Source: Synechococcus sp. WH 8020 (GTDB lineage: Bacteria; Cyanobacteriota; Cyanobacteriia; PCC-6307; Cyanobiaceae). From it: DNA of 64,000 bases. The DNA lies in NCBI RefSeq assembly GCF_001040845.1, contig NZ_CP011941.1, positions 1,956,828 through 2,020,827 of the forward strand. The letters run 5' to 3'. Shown in pieces: positions 27,558-35,291 of this stretch. How positions within the stretch are numbered: the stretch's first letter is position 1; the number at the start of each line of letters is the position of its first letter. Under the pieces are notes generated by a model. It had not been told where the DNA came from. It did not search any database and saw only the letters and a program-made list of their open reading frames with translations. Made by a program: the position numbers and the translations under genes.

Positions 27558-28052
27558 ATGACGGACATGATTTCAAGGACCTCCGCTCCCTGGTTGAGAG
27601 CTGATACCCAGGCGTTAATCAACGACTTGCTGATCTCCTATCAACGGGCCTTTGCTCAACCCCTACTGGTGTGTAATCAAAGCGGCCCGTTCCATCGCAC
27701 AGCAGCGCAAGAACTTTTCGCGAGCCCAATTGCCGTGTTGGCTCATGATCACCGTGCTGATCCATTGCTGACCTATGTCAACAGCACTGCCCTACGGATC
27801 TGGGGGCACAGTTGGCACACCATGGTGGGCATGCCCTCCAGGCTGACTGCTGAGGAGAGTGAACAACGCGAACGGGCCAACGCTCTTCAGCAAGCCCATC
27901 AAAGTGCCGGCTTCCGAGGCTATAGCGGGATTCGCATTAATCAAGAAGGTCGGCGTTTCATGATTCACAACGCTCGAATCTGGCCCCTGTGGGATGACAA
28001 CAATGAGGCCTGCGGACAGGCCGCTGCTTTCTCCAACTGGTGGTGGATTTAA
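27558..28052 (+). CDS. MEKHLA-domain protein
   Basis: The 164-residue protein matches the MEKHLA domain, a PAS-related fold first noted in plant HD-ZIP III factors and found alone in cyanobacteria. It shows AVLAHDHRADPLLTYVNS, ALRIWGHSW and the C-terminal IWPLWDDNNEACGQAA pattern. A ligand or redox-sensing function is assumed from the PAS resemblance only. It begins three bases after the SWIM gene stop and is likely co-transcribed. It ends 29 bases from the convergent transporter gene, with no obvious terminator. Confidence 0.85.
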   Translation: MTDMISRTSAPWLRADTQALINDLLISYQRAFAQPLLVCNQSGPFHRTAAQELFASPIAVLAHDHRADPLLTYVNSTALRIWGHSWHTMVGMPSRLTAEESEQRERANALQQAHQSAGFRGYSGIRINQEGRRFMIHNARIWPLWDDNNEACGQAAAFSNWWWI

Positions 28053-28081
28053 CCATTGAATCGAACAGGATCATTGCTTGT

Positions 28082-29395
28082 TCACGCACCCCAGCCGAAA
28101 GCCCACCAACCGAGAAACAGCAAGCTGAAGCCTGTCAAAAAGGCCAGGCCAAACCAGGTGAGCACTCGCATCGCTGGACCATCGCGATGCTCCACAGCCA
28201 CTAGGTCACTGTTCATCGTGTCCATTGCCATCCAGGCAAATAACGGAGCTGTCAGAAAGCTTCCTGTCATCGCACCGAAGACAAAATCTTTCACTCCAAT
28301 CCCCCCACTGAACGCAAACAGCAAGGCCACCAAGGCAGCCAATAAATGCAGCACTAACCACACGGTCAAACGACGCTGCTGAGGAGCCGAAGCCAAATCC
28401 CCTCGATCAGACCCCTGCAATAAACCTTGGATCGCAGAAATACTGCGTGGATAGGCATCTAAACAGGTGAGCGTTGTACTAAACATCGCCGCAAAGGCCG
28501 CCGGCACAATCACCCAAGCAGCCCAGCCACCCATGGCTTCGGTGTACAGGCGAATGAGATTCTGAGCAAAAGACACCCCACTGCCGGCAAACATTCCCTC
28601 GCCGGTGCCATACATCGTGTAAGCACCCAAAATCACAAAGAAGACGGCCGTCACAACAGTGACCGCATAGCCCAGGTTGAAATCAAATTCGGCCTCCTTC
28701 AAAGACGCCGAATGCTTGCTGTCTTGTGCACGGGAGAACATCCACAACGACGGCCATACGCACATCTCCACCGGACCGGGCATCCAGCCCATCAAGGGGA
28801 TGAGGAATGCCAAGTTTGCCGCTGTCCAGGGAGAAGGAGTTGTGCCCACCCAGGTGGCTGCTACATCCCCAACAGAACCGCGCAGCAGCAGTGTCAACGC
28901 TGCAACTCCGGAAAGAAGGGTCAACAGAACAACCAGCAGTTTCGAAAGACGATCCAGCGCCCGGTAGTGCCCCAGCAGAAGGATCAAGCCACTCACAGCC
29001 AGCACGGCGATGGCCAAGCCGAACGTATTGAAATTCGCCAACAGCGGCACGTTGGTCAGCAAGAGCCCAGCCACAAAGCTGACCGCCGCAATCGTGAGCG
29101 TTCCGGTGACCAGACTGACCAACAGATAAAGAGGGAGGTAAAAGCGATTACGGCGCTGAAACCCCTCCAACAACGTCAATCCAGTGACCGCCGTAAAACG
29201 TGTTCCCACCCGCAGAAATGGATACTTCACCAAATTGGTGAGCAGGATTAAGCCCAACAACGCAAAGCCAAACCTTGCCCCAGCCGTTGTGGAGGACATC
29301 AAGTGAGACCCGCCAATACAGGCCCCAGCCATCAAAATCCCCGGACCTAGGCTCCGCCTGAGACCCGCTGCCGAACGTGAGGCGGAGGTTGTCAT
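28082..29395 (-). CDS. Nramp-related membrane transporter lacking canonical metal-site residues
   Basis: From ATG 29395 the 437-residue protein has about eleven membrane helices with the LeuT-type order of Nramp transporters. The first helix reads LGPGILMAGACIGGSHL, where canonical Nramp has the DPGN metal-binding motif, and the sixth reads GWMPGPVEMCVW, where canonical Nramp has the MPH motif. Neither the Asp-Asn pair nor the Met is at the expected place. It is therefore a divergent relative that may carry a different cation or solute. The frame remains open 12 codons upstream of the start I chose. It converges on the MEKHLA gene, and no regulatory element was recognised. Confidence 0.78.
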   Translation of the reverse strand: MTTSASRSAAGLRRSLGPGILMAGACIGGSHLMSSTTAGARFGFALLGLILLTNLVKYPFLRVGTRFTAVTGLTLLEGFQRRNRFYLPLYLLVSLVTGTLTIAAVSFVAGLLLTNVPLLANFNTFGLAIAVLAVSGLILLLGHYRALDRLSKLLVVLLTLLSGVAALTLLLRGSVGDVAATWVGTTPSPWTAANLAFLIPLMGWMPGPVEMCVWPSLWMFSRAQDSKHSASLKEAEFDFNLGYAVTVVTAVFFVILGAYTMYGTGEGMFAGSGVSFAQNLIRLYTEAMGGWAAWVIVPAAFAAMFSTTLTCLDAYPRSISAIQGLLQGSDRGDLASAPQQRRLTVWLVLHLLAALVALLFAFSGGIGVKDFVFGAMTGSFLTAPLFAWMAMDTMNSDLVAVEHRDGPAMRVLTWFGLAFLTGFSLLFLGWWAFGWGA

Positions 29396-29808
29396 AGAGA
29401 GACGAATGGTTGGCAGCCATCCTCCTGCCAAGCCTCACGCAATGGAGCATCCGTTCATCGGTCGAGATCAAGATGCCGCACGGCTTGAACGCGACTCCAC
29501 AGCGATCGAACACGAATGAAAACGGAAAGCCAAGCTTGACTAATGAACAAGGGCTCAATCTTCTTCCTGTGCGATGAGAGTCAATGAGTTGGCAAGCGCG
29601 AGCCTTCTTTCTTCGGCGAGAGGTGGCTTGGCCTAGATCTATCACCGTTCGGCCCTCACGACTTCTCAGTAGCAGCAACCGAACCTGGTGGTCTAGACCG
29701 TACCAAAACGGGCGGTTCTTACACTCCCAGTTGAGATCAATTCAGCGCAGATTGGCGTTGCGGGAAACACAAACTTCCTGAATTTCACAGCCAATTTGAG
29801 ATTTACCC
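29396..29808. other. 413-base divergent intergenic region
   Basis: This gap lies between the divergent Nramp-like and hsp20 genes and must hold both promoters. I found no CIRCE-type inverted repeat, no tRNA and no convincing gene. Open frames on both strands here have no recognisable features. Confidence 0.5.
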
Positions 29809-30237
29809 ATGATCACCCTTCGTACATCACCCTTCGATTTATTGGATCGCCTTGAGCAGCAAGTTTCACAAGCTGAACGGGTTCCCGCTGCTGAAGTGAT
29901 CGAAACCGAAGCCAGCTACACCGTGCGCCTGGAGCTACCAGGCGTCGACCGTGACTCCATCGATGTCAAAGCCACGGATCGCTCGCTTGTGATTAGCGCT
30001 GAGCGGCAACCCACCATCCCCGTGGAAGAGACCACACCCCCAGCCGAATCAGGCGCAGACTCAAACGCTCAGCAGCTGCTCAGCGAGTTCCGGACGGGAA
30101 CATGGAGTCGCAGTTTTCGGTTCGCCAAGCCGCTCGATCGCGACCAATTGGAAGCCTCCTATCGCGACGGCATTCTTGAGATCAGGGCTGCAAAAAGCGA
30201 TAACCGCACCAGCGTTTCGGTGAAGGTGGAAAGCTGA
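29809..30237 (+). CDS. Small heat shock protein, Hsp20/alpha-crystallin family
   Basis: The 142-residue cytoplasmic chaperone holds unfolding proteins for later refolding. The alpha-crystallin domain spans about residues 25-135, with TVRLELPGVDRDSI and the conserved ASYRDGILEIRA motif (A-x-x-x-D-G-x-L). An acidic, Pro-rich insertion at about residues 65-85 lengthens the loop that exchanges between subunits. The C-terminal SVSVKVES is shorter than the typical I-x-I tail. A strong terminator follows at 30293, so it is probably monocistronic. Confidence 0.93.
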   Translation: MITLRTSPFDLLDRLEQQVSQAERVPAAEVIETEASYTVRLELPGVDRDSIDVKATDRSLVISAERQPTIPVEETTPPAESGADSNAQQLLSEFRTGTWSRSFRFAKPLDRDQLEASYRDGILEIRAAKSDNRTSVSVKVES

Positions 30238-30292
30238 AACACACTGGTGAACTCCAGTTCAAGACCACAAGTGCAACGGGAAAGAGGTCGTC

Positions 30293-30322
30293 GGCTCCCC
30301 GCCATGGCGGGGAGCCTTTTTT
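30293..30322 (+). terminator. Strong Rho-independent terminator of hsp20
   Basis: A perfect 24-base palindrome (arms GGCTCCCCGC and GCGGGGAGCC around CATG) is followed directly by six T residues. Confidence 0.92.
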
Positions 30323-30362
30323 ATGGATCTGAAAGAGCTGATCGATAAAATCCATGGGCGAT

Positions 30363-30380
30363 CCGTCGATTGATCGACGG
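30363..30380. promoter_or_regulatory. Operator-like palindrome upstream of the TRAP operon
   Basis: Two perfect 8-base arms, CCGTCGAT and ATCGACGG, are separated by two bases. The element sits 20 bases before the dctP start and next to the ribosome-binding site. A regulator binding here could block transcription, or the RNA hairpin could hinder translation. Confidence 0.45.
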
Positions 30381-30381
30381 C

Positions 30382-30391
30382 CCTCCGGAGG
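30382..30391 (+). promoter_or_regulatory. Ribosome-binding site of dctP within a palindrome
   Basis: The Shine-Dalgarno GGAGG at 30387-30391 lies nine bases before the ATG and forms the right half of the perfect palindrome CCTCCGGAGG. It supports the chosen dctP start. Confidence 0.6.
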
Positions 30392-30400
30392 ACGCCAGCC

Positions 30401-31537
30401 ATGCAAAGACGGCAGCTGCTTCGCAGCGGTGGTCAAGCGGCAGCGGCAGCGGCGGGCGCCGCAGCTTTGAGTGCCTGCACGATCCGCCGAGCGGAAGAGA
30501 CGCGCGCCAGCGGGCTACCTCAAGTGCGCTGGCGCATGGCTACGAGTTGGCCCATCTCCCTCGACACCATTTATGGGGGTGCTGTCACCATCTGCCAACG
30601 CGTTGAGGAGATGAGTGGTGGAGCCTTCCAGATTGAGCCTTTTGCAGCGGGCGAAATCGTTCCCGGCCTGGAGGTGCTGGATGCCGTTCAAGCGCGTTCC
30701 GTTGAATGCGGCCACACCGCCAGCTACTACTACATCGGCAAAAACCCTGCCTTTGCCTTTGGAACGGCGGTGCCGTTTGGCTTATCTGCCCAACAGCAAA
30801 ACACCTGGCTGTATTACGGCGGCGGCAACGAGGACATGAATGCCCTGTTTGCCGATTTCGGAGCAATCAGTTTCCCAGCCGGAAACACGGGCGGACAACT
30901 GGGCGGTTGGTTTAAAAAACCGATCCAAAGCCTTGCATCCCTTCAGGGCTTGAAGATGCGCATCCCCGGGCTAGGGGGAAAGGTCATGGCCAAGCTGGGC
31001 GTGAATGTTCAGGTTCTTCCCGGTGGAGAGATTTATCTTGCTTTAGAGCGGGGCACGATCGATGCCGCCGAATTCACCGGCCCCTACGACGATGAAAAGC
31101 TTGGGTTAGCCAAAGCTGCAAAGCACTATTACTACCCCGGTTGGTGGGAGCCAGGTCCAACGCTGATGGCGCTGGTCAACCGCAAAGCCTGGTCCGAACT
31201 GCCGAAGGAGTATCAAGCCATGTTCAGCACGGCCTGCTACGAAGCCAATCTGGGAATGTTGAGTCATTACGAATGGCGGAATAGCGAGGCCTTGCAACGC
31301 ATCACCCGCCAAGGCATCCAGCTCGAGCGCTACAGCGATGACATCCTCAAAGCTGCTCGTAGCGCTAGCGCGGAGATTTTTCAGGAGCTCGCGGATGCCG
31401 ACGCAGGATTTAAAGCTCTGCTTGAGCGCTGGCGCTTGTTCCGCCGAGACACCAGAAGGTGGAACAACATCAATGAATTACCGCTCGCTGAATTTGATGA
31501 CAGCAGCGAAGGAGATCAACCAGGAGACCAGCGATGA
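30401..31537 (+). CDS. dctP: TRAP transporter substrate-binding protein (DctP/TakP-like)
   Basis: The 378-residue protein binds solute outside the membrane for the DctQM permease. The N-terminus has a twin arginine at residues 3-4, a hydrophobic Ala-rich stretch and LSAC, so it may be a Tat-exported lipoprotein. The mature part follows the TakP subgroup, with WRMATSWP, GHTASYYYIGKNPAFAFGT, RIPGLGGKV and GTIDAAEFTGPYDD. Proteins of this subgroup bind 2-oxo acids or similar organic acids; the ligand here is unproven. The dctP, dctQ and dctM genes overlap end to end. An excellent GGAGG precedes the start. Confidence 0.88.
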   Translation: MQRRQLLRSGGQAAAAAAGAAALSACTIRRAEETRASGLPQVRWRMATSWPISLDTIYGGAVTICQRVEEMSGGAFQIEPFAAGEIVPGLEVLDAVQARSVECGHTASYYYIGKNPAFAFGTAVPFGLSAQQQNTWLYYGGGNEDMNALFADFGAISFPAGNTGGQLGGWFKKPIQSLASLQGLKMRIPGLGGKVMAKLGVNVQVLPGGEIYLALERGTIDAAEFTGPYDDEKLGLAKAAKHYYYPGWWEPGPTLMALVNRKAWSELPKEYQAMFSTACYEANLGMLSHYEWRNSEALQRITRQGIQLERYSDDILKAARSASAEIFQELADADAGFKALLERWRLFRRDTRRWNNINELPLAEFDDSSEGDQPGDQR

Positions 31538-32091
31538 ACGGTCGCTTCGCAGGTCTCGTGCGCCTGCTCGACGGAATCAATGCCGCTGCAGCGTGGCTAG
31601 CGCGTTGGTCGGTGTTGTTGATGCTCGCGATTGGCTTCTGGAATGTGGTGGGCCGGTATGTGGGATCAGCGATCGGGATCAACCTCAGCAGCAATGGTCT
31701 GATCGAAGCCCAGTGGTATTTATTTGCGCTGATTTTTCTGTTCGGACTGGGCTGGACGCTGCAAAAAGACGGCCACGTTCGCGTTGATGTCCTGCAAAGC
31801 CGCTGGAGCGCCCGCCGCCAGGAGCGACAAGAACTCTGTTCTTTGCTCTTGTTATTGCTGCCATTCGCCTTTGGCGTCATGGCCCTATCGGTTGCACCGG
31901 CGCTGCGCTCTTGGAGCATTGGAGAGATGTCTCCCGATCCAGGTGGATTACCTCGTACCTGGCTGAAGTCCCTAATCCCCATCGGTTTTCTCTTGCTGGG
32001 ACTCCAGGGAGTTGCTGAATCCTTGCGGCTGCGCTGGAAGCTCATGCATGGGGATGAGCAGCAACCACCTCAGGGAGGAACAGGCCTGTGA
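31534..32091 (+). CDS. dctQ: TRAP transporter small membrane subunit
   Basis: The 185-residue protein has four membrane helices (about residues 20-45, 62-82, 102-125 and 140-162), the normal DctQ layout. It has the typical IEAQWYLFALIFLFGLGW segment between helices one and two. The start overlaps the dctP stop (ATGA at 31534-31537) and its stop overlaps the start of dctM. It forms the permease with DctM, using the sodium gradient. Confidence 0.9.
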   Translation: MNGRFAGLVRLLDGINAAAAWLARWSVLLMLAIGFWNVVGRYVGSAIGINLSSNGLIEAQWYLFALIFLFGLGWTLQKDGHVRVDVLQSRWSARRQERQELCSLLLLLLPFAFGVMALSVAPALRSWSIGEMSPDPGGLPRTWLKSLIPIGFLLLGLQGVAESLRLRWKLMHGDEQQPPQGGTGL

Positions 32092-33479
32092 TTGAAATTG
32101 AATCCATGGGTTGGGTGCTGAGTCTCGACCCCTCAGCGGTCCTTGCACCCGGCATGTTTCTGGCCCTGATCCTGGCCCTTCTCAGTGGATTCCCTGTGGC
32201 CTTCTGTCTGGGAGGGATCGGCGTGATTTTCGCGTTGCTTGGGATGCTCAGCGGCGAAATCGAACCGCAATTCGTCACGGCGCTTCCACAACGGATTTTG
32301 GGAATCATGGGCAACTTCACGTTGCTAGCGATCCCCGCTTTCGTGTTTATGGGGTCGATGCTGGAAAGCTCAGGCATTGCTGAACGCTTGCTCGAGAGCA
32401 TGGGTCGCCTGCTGGGACGCCTACGCGGTGGACTGGCCCTCGCCGTGGTGCTCGTCGGCTCACTGCTGGCCGCCACCACCGGTGTGGTCGCGGCAACCGT
32501 CACCACCATGGGAATGATTTCCCTGCCGGCCATGTTGAAGGCTGGCTACGACAAAACTCTGGCCACTGGAGTGATCGTGGCATCGGGAACCCTGGGCCAG
32601 ATCATCCCTCCAAGCATCGTGCTCGTGGTCCTCGGCGATCAGTTGGGAATCTCAGTGGGAGACCTGTTCATGGGCGCCTTACTGCCTGGCCTGCTGATGG
32701 CCGCAGTGTTTGCGATCTATGTGCTGATCATCAGCGCGATCAAGCCTGAACTTGCACCCCAACTTCCTCAAGCTGAGCTGGGCTCCAGCCAGCCTCTACA
32801 GCTGGTGCAATCGATGTTGCCGCCCTTGTCCTTAATCCTGATTGTGTTGGGGAGCATCTTTTTCGGCATCGCCACCCCAACGGAAGCAGGCGTGATTGGT
32901 GCGGTGGGCGCGATCCTTCTGGCCGCTCTCAATGGAGGCTTCAGCCGCAAACAATTGTCCAAGGTTTGCGAGAACACGATGAGAACCACGGCCATGGTGA
33001 TGGCCATCCTGCTGGGGTCGACCGCCTTCAGCCTTGTTTTCCGAGGAGTCGGCGGCGATCAACTCATCGCTGATGTGCTCCTCAACCTCCCAGGCGGTCG
33101 GATTGGATTCCTGATCTTCAGCATGCTGATCATCTTTTTGCTCGGCTTCTTCATCGATTTCTTTGAAATCGCATTCATTGCGGTGCCGTTGCTTTTGCCA
33201 GCAGCACGGCAGCTGCTGGGCCCCGATGCTCTGATTTGGTTTGGCGTCATGATCGGGGCCAATCTGCAAACGTCATTCCTCACACCACCCTTCGGATTCG
33301 CGCTCTTCTATCTCCGCGGCGTCGCACCACAGGACGTGAAAACCCGGGATATCTATCGGGGGGCCTTGCCTTTCGTTGGCTTGCAGGTGGCCGTTTTGGC
33401 TTTGATCATCGCCGTACCTGGCCTCGTGGACTGGTTACCGCGCCTCGCTGCTGCGATGGCGCCCATGTCACTGACCTGA
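32088..33479 (+). CDS. dctM: TRAP transporter large permease subunit
   Basis: The 463-residue integral membrane protein is the transport core of the TRAP system. It begins at GTG 32088, overlapping the dctQ stop by four bases; an ATG at 32106 is possible. Family features include LSGFPVAFCLGG near the N-terminus, GTLGQIIPPSIVLVVLG and GANLQTSFLTPPFGFALFYLRG. The presence of all three components shows a complete transporter. Confidence 0.93.
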   Translation: MIEIESMGWVLSLDPSAVLAPGMFLALILALLSGFPVAFCLGGIGVIFALLGMLSGEIEPQFVTALPQRILGIMGNFTLLAIPAFVFMGSMLESSGIAERLLESMGRLLGRLRGGLALAVVLVGSLLAATTGVVAATVTTMGMISLPAMLKAGYDKTLATGVIVASGTLGQIIPPSIVLVVLGDQLGISVGDLFMGALLPGLLMAAVFAIYVLIISAIKPELAPQLPQAELGSSQPLQLVQSMLPPLSLILIVLGSIFFGIATPTEAGVIGAVGAILLAALNGGFSRKQLSKVCENTMRTTAMVMAILLGSTAFSLVFRGVGGDQLIADVLLNLPGGRIGFLIFSMLIIFLLGFFIDFFEIAFIAVPLLLPAARQLLGPDALIWFGVMIGANLQTSFLTPPFGFALFYLRGVAPQDVKTRDIYRGALPFVGLQVAVLALIIAVPGLVDWLPRLAAAMAPMSLT

Positions 33480-33515
33480 CGTTCTCCGTAGAGTTCAGGT
33501 CAGCGAGTAACTGCC

Positions 33516-35291
33516 ATGGCCACCTCCAGCTTGAAGCCATCAGTGACTGCGGCAAGCACCGGTCCGAAGCTCTCCCTCCAATCCGAACTGATTGCTGCTG
33601 ACAGCAGCACGATTCGCTCCCTTGACTGGGAGAGAAGCCGTTTCGATATTGAATTCGGCCTACGCAACGGCACCACCTACAACGCGTTCCTGGTAAGGGG
33701 TGAACGCACGGCCTTGATTGACACGAGTCACGCCAAATTCCGCGACACCTGGCTGCCGCTCTTAAAGGAGCAAATCGATCCCCAGCAGATCGATCACCTG
33801 ATCGTGAGCCATACCGAACCAGACCACTCAGGACTGATTGGGGATCTGATTGACCTGAACCCTGAGATCGAGATTGTTGGATCCAAGGTGGCGATTCAAT
33901 TTCTGAAGGACCAGGTGCATCGCCCGTTCCGCTCCCGAGCCGTGAAAAGCGGAGAAGAGCTCGATCTCGGCATCAACCCTGAGAGCGGCGTGCAGCATCG
34001 CTTTGAGTTTTTAAGTGCACCCAACCTGCACTGGCCGGACACGATTTTTTCATTTGACCACGGCAGCGGAATCCTCTACACCTGCGATGCCTTTGGGCTG
34101 CACTACTGCTCGGAAGACGTCTTTGACAGCGATCCTGGCGCCATCGCCCCGGATTTCCGCTTCTACTACGACTGCTTGATGGGGCCCAATGCCCGCAGCG
34201 TGCTTCAAGCCCTGAAGCGTATGGATGGTCTGCCCGAGATCAACACCATCGCGGTAGGTCACGGCCCGTTGCTTCGCCATCACCTCAGCCACTGGATCAG
34301 CGATTACCGCGAATGGAGCGGACAACGCAATAAAGGCGAAAGTTATGCAGCCGTTTGTTATTTGAGTCAATACGGCTTCTGTGACCGCCTCAGTCAGGCC
34401 ATCGCCCATGGCATCGGCAAGACCGACGCCCAGGTTCAACTTGTTGATCTACGCGCCACCGATGCCCAAGAGCTCACAGCCCTGATCAGTGAAGCCAAGG
34501 CCGTGGTGGTGCCAACCTGGCCAGCGAACGCGGATGCTGAGCTGCAAAGCAGCATCGGAACCTTATTGGCTGCTTTGCATGGCAAACAAATCGTTGGCGT
34601 CTACGACGCTTTTGGTGGAGATGACGAGCCGATCGATTCTGTGGCTGGACAACTACGCAGCCAGGGACAGAAGGAAGCCTTTTCCCCCCTCCGCATTCGC
34701 CAACTTCCTCAAGGGGGCGACTATCAGCGCTGCGAAGAATCAGGCACCGACCTTGGCCAGTTGTTGACACGAGACAAAACGATCGCAGCCATGAAAAGTC
34801 TGGACGGCGATCTCGACAAAGCTCTTGGTCGTCTCAGCGGTGGGCTTTATGTGGTCACTGCGAGTCAGGGCGATGGTGAAAGCTTGCGCCGTAGTGCGAT
34901 GGTGGCGAGCTGGGTCAGTCAGGCCAGCTTTACCCCACCAGGGATCACCGTGGCCGTCGCCAAAGACAGGGCGATCGAAGCTTTGATGCAGGTTGGCGAC
35001 CAATTTGTGCTGAATATCCTCCGAGAGGACAACCATCAACAACTGCTTAGACATTTTCTTAAGCGCTTCCCACCCGGCGCCGACCGTTTCGCCGGCATCA
35101 ATGTGCTGGAGGAGGAGGCCGAAGGCGGCCCCGTCCTCGGAGATGCACTGGCCTACCTGGGTTGCCGCGTCGAACAACGCATGGAAGGCCCCGATCACTG
35201 GGTGATCTATGCCGTGGTGGAGCAGGGAAACGTGGCTGATGCCAACGCCATGACAGCCGTCCATCACCGCAAAGTTGGGAACCACTACTAA
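33516..35291 (+). CDS. flv3: Flavodiiron protein with canonical diiron ligands (Flv3-type)
   Basis: Cyanobacterial flavodiiron proteins of this type reduce oxygen to water with electrons from photosystem I (Mehler-like reaction). The 591 residues are arranged as a metallo-beta-lactamase-like diiron domain (about 1-260), a flavodoxin-like FMN domain (about 270-415) and a C-terminal flavin-reductase domain. The diiron ligands are all present (HTEPDHSG, NLHWPD, TCDAFG and VGHGPLL), as in Synechocystis Flv3 rather than Flv1. The stop shares a base with the start of the next flavodiiron gene (TAATG). The neighbouring rubrerythrin and FMN reductase support an oxygen-defence cluster. Confidence 0.93.
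   Translation: MATSSLKPSVTAASTGPKLSLQSELIAADSSTIRSLDWERSRFDIEFGLRNGTTYNAFLVRGERTALIDTSHAKFRDTWLPLLKEQIDPQQIDHLIVSHTEPDHSGLIGDLIDLNPEIEIVGSKVAIQFLKDQVHRPFRSRAVKSGEELDLGINPESGVQHRFEFLSAPNLHWPDTIFSFDHGSGILYTCDAFGLHYCSEDVFDSDPGAIAPDFRFYYDCLMGPNARSVLQALKRMDGLPEINTIAVGHGPLLRHHLSHWISDYREWSGQRNKGESYAAVCYLSQYGFCDRLSQAIAHGIGKTDAQVQLVDLRATDAQELTALISEAKAVVVPTWPANADAELQSSIGTLLAALHGKQIVGVYDAFGGDDEPIDSVAGQLRSQGQKEAFSPLRIRQLPQGGDYQRCEESGTDLGQLLTRDKTIAAMKSLDGDLDKALGRLSGGLYVVTASQGDGESLRRSAMVASWVSQASFTPPGITVAVAKDRAIEALMQVGDQFVLNILREDNHQQLLRHFLKRFPPGADRFAGINVLEEEAEGGPVLGDALAYLGCRVEQRMEGPDHWVIYAVVEQGNVADANAMTAVHHRKVGNHY

Noticed and set aside
29396-29808. Possible CIRCE element or small RNA upstream of hsp20
   Set aside because: No TTAGCACTC/GAGTGCTAA-type inverted repeat or convincing RNA structure was found.
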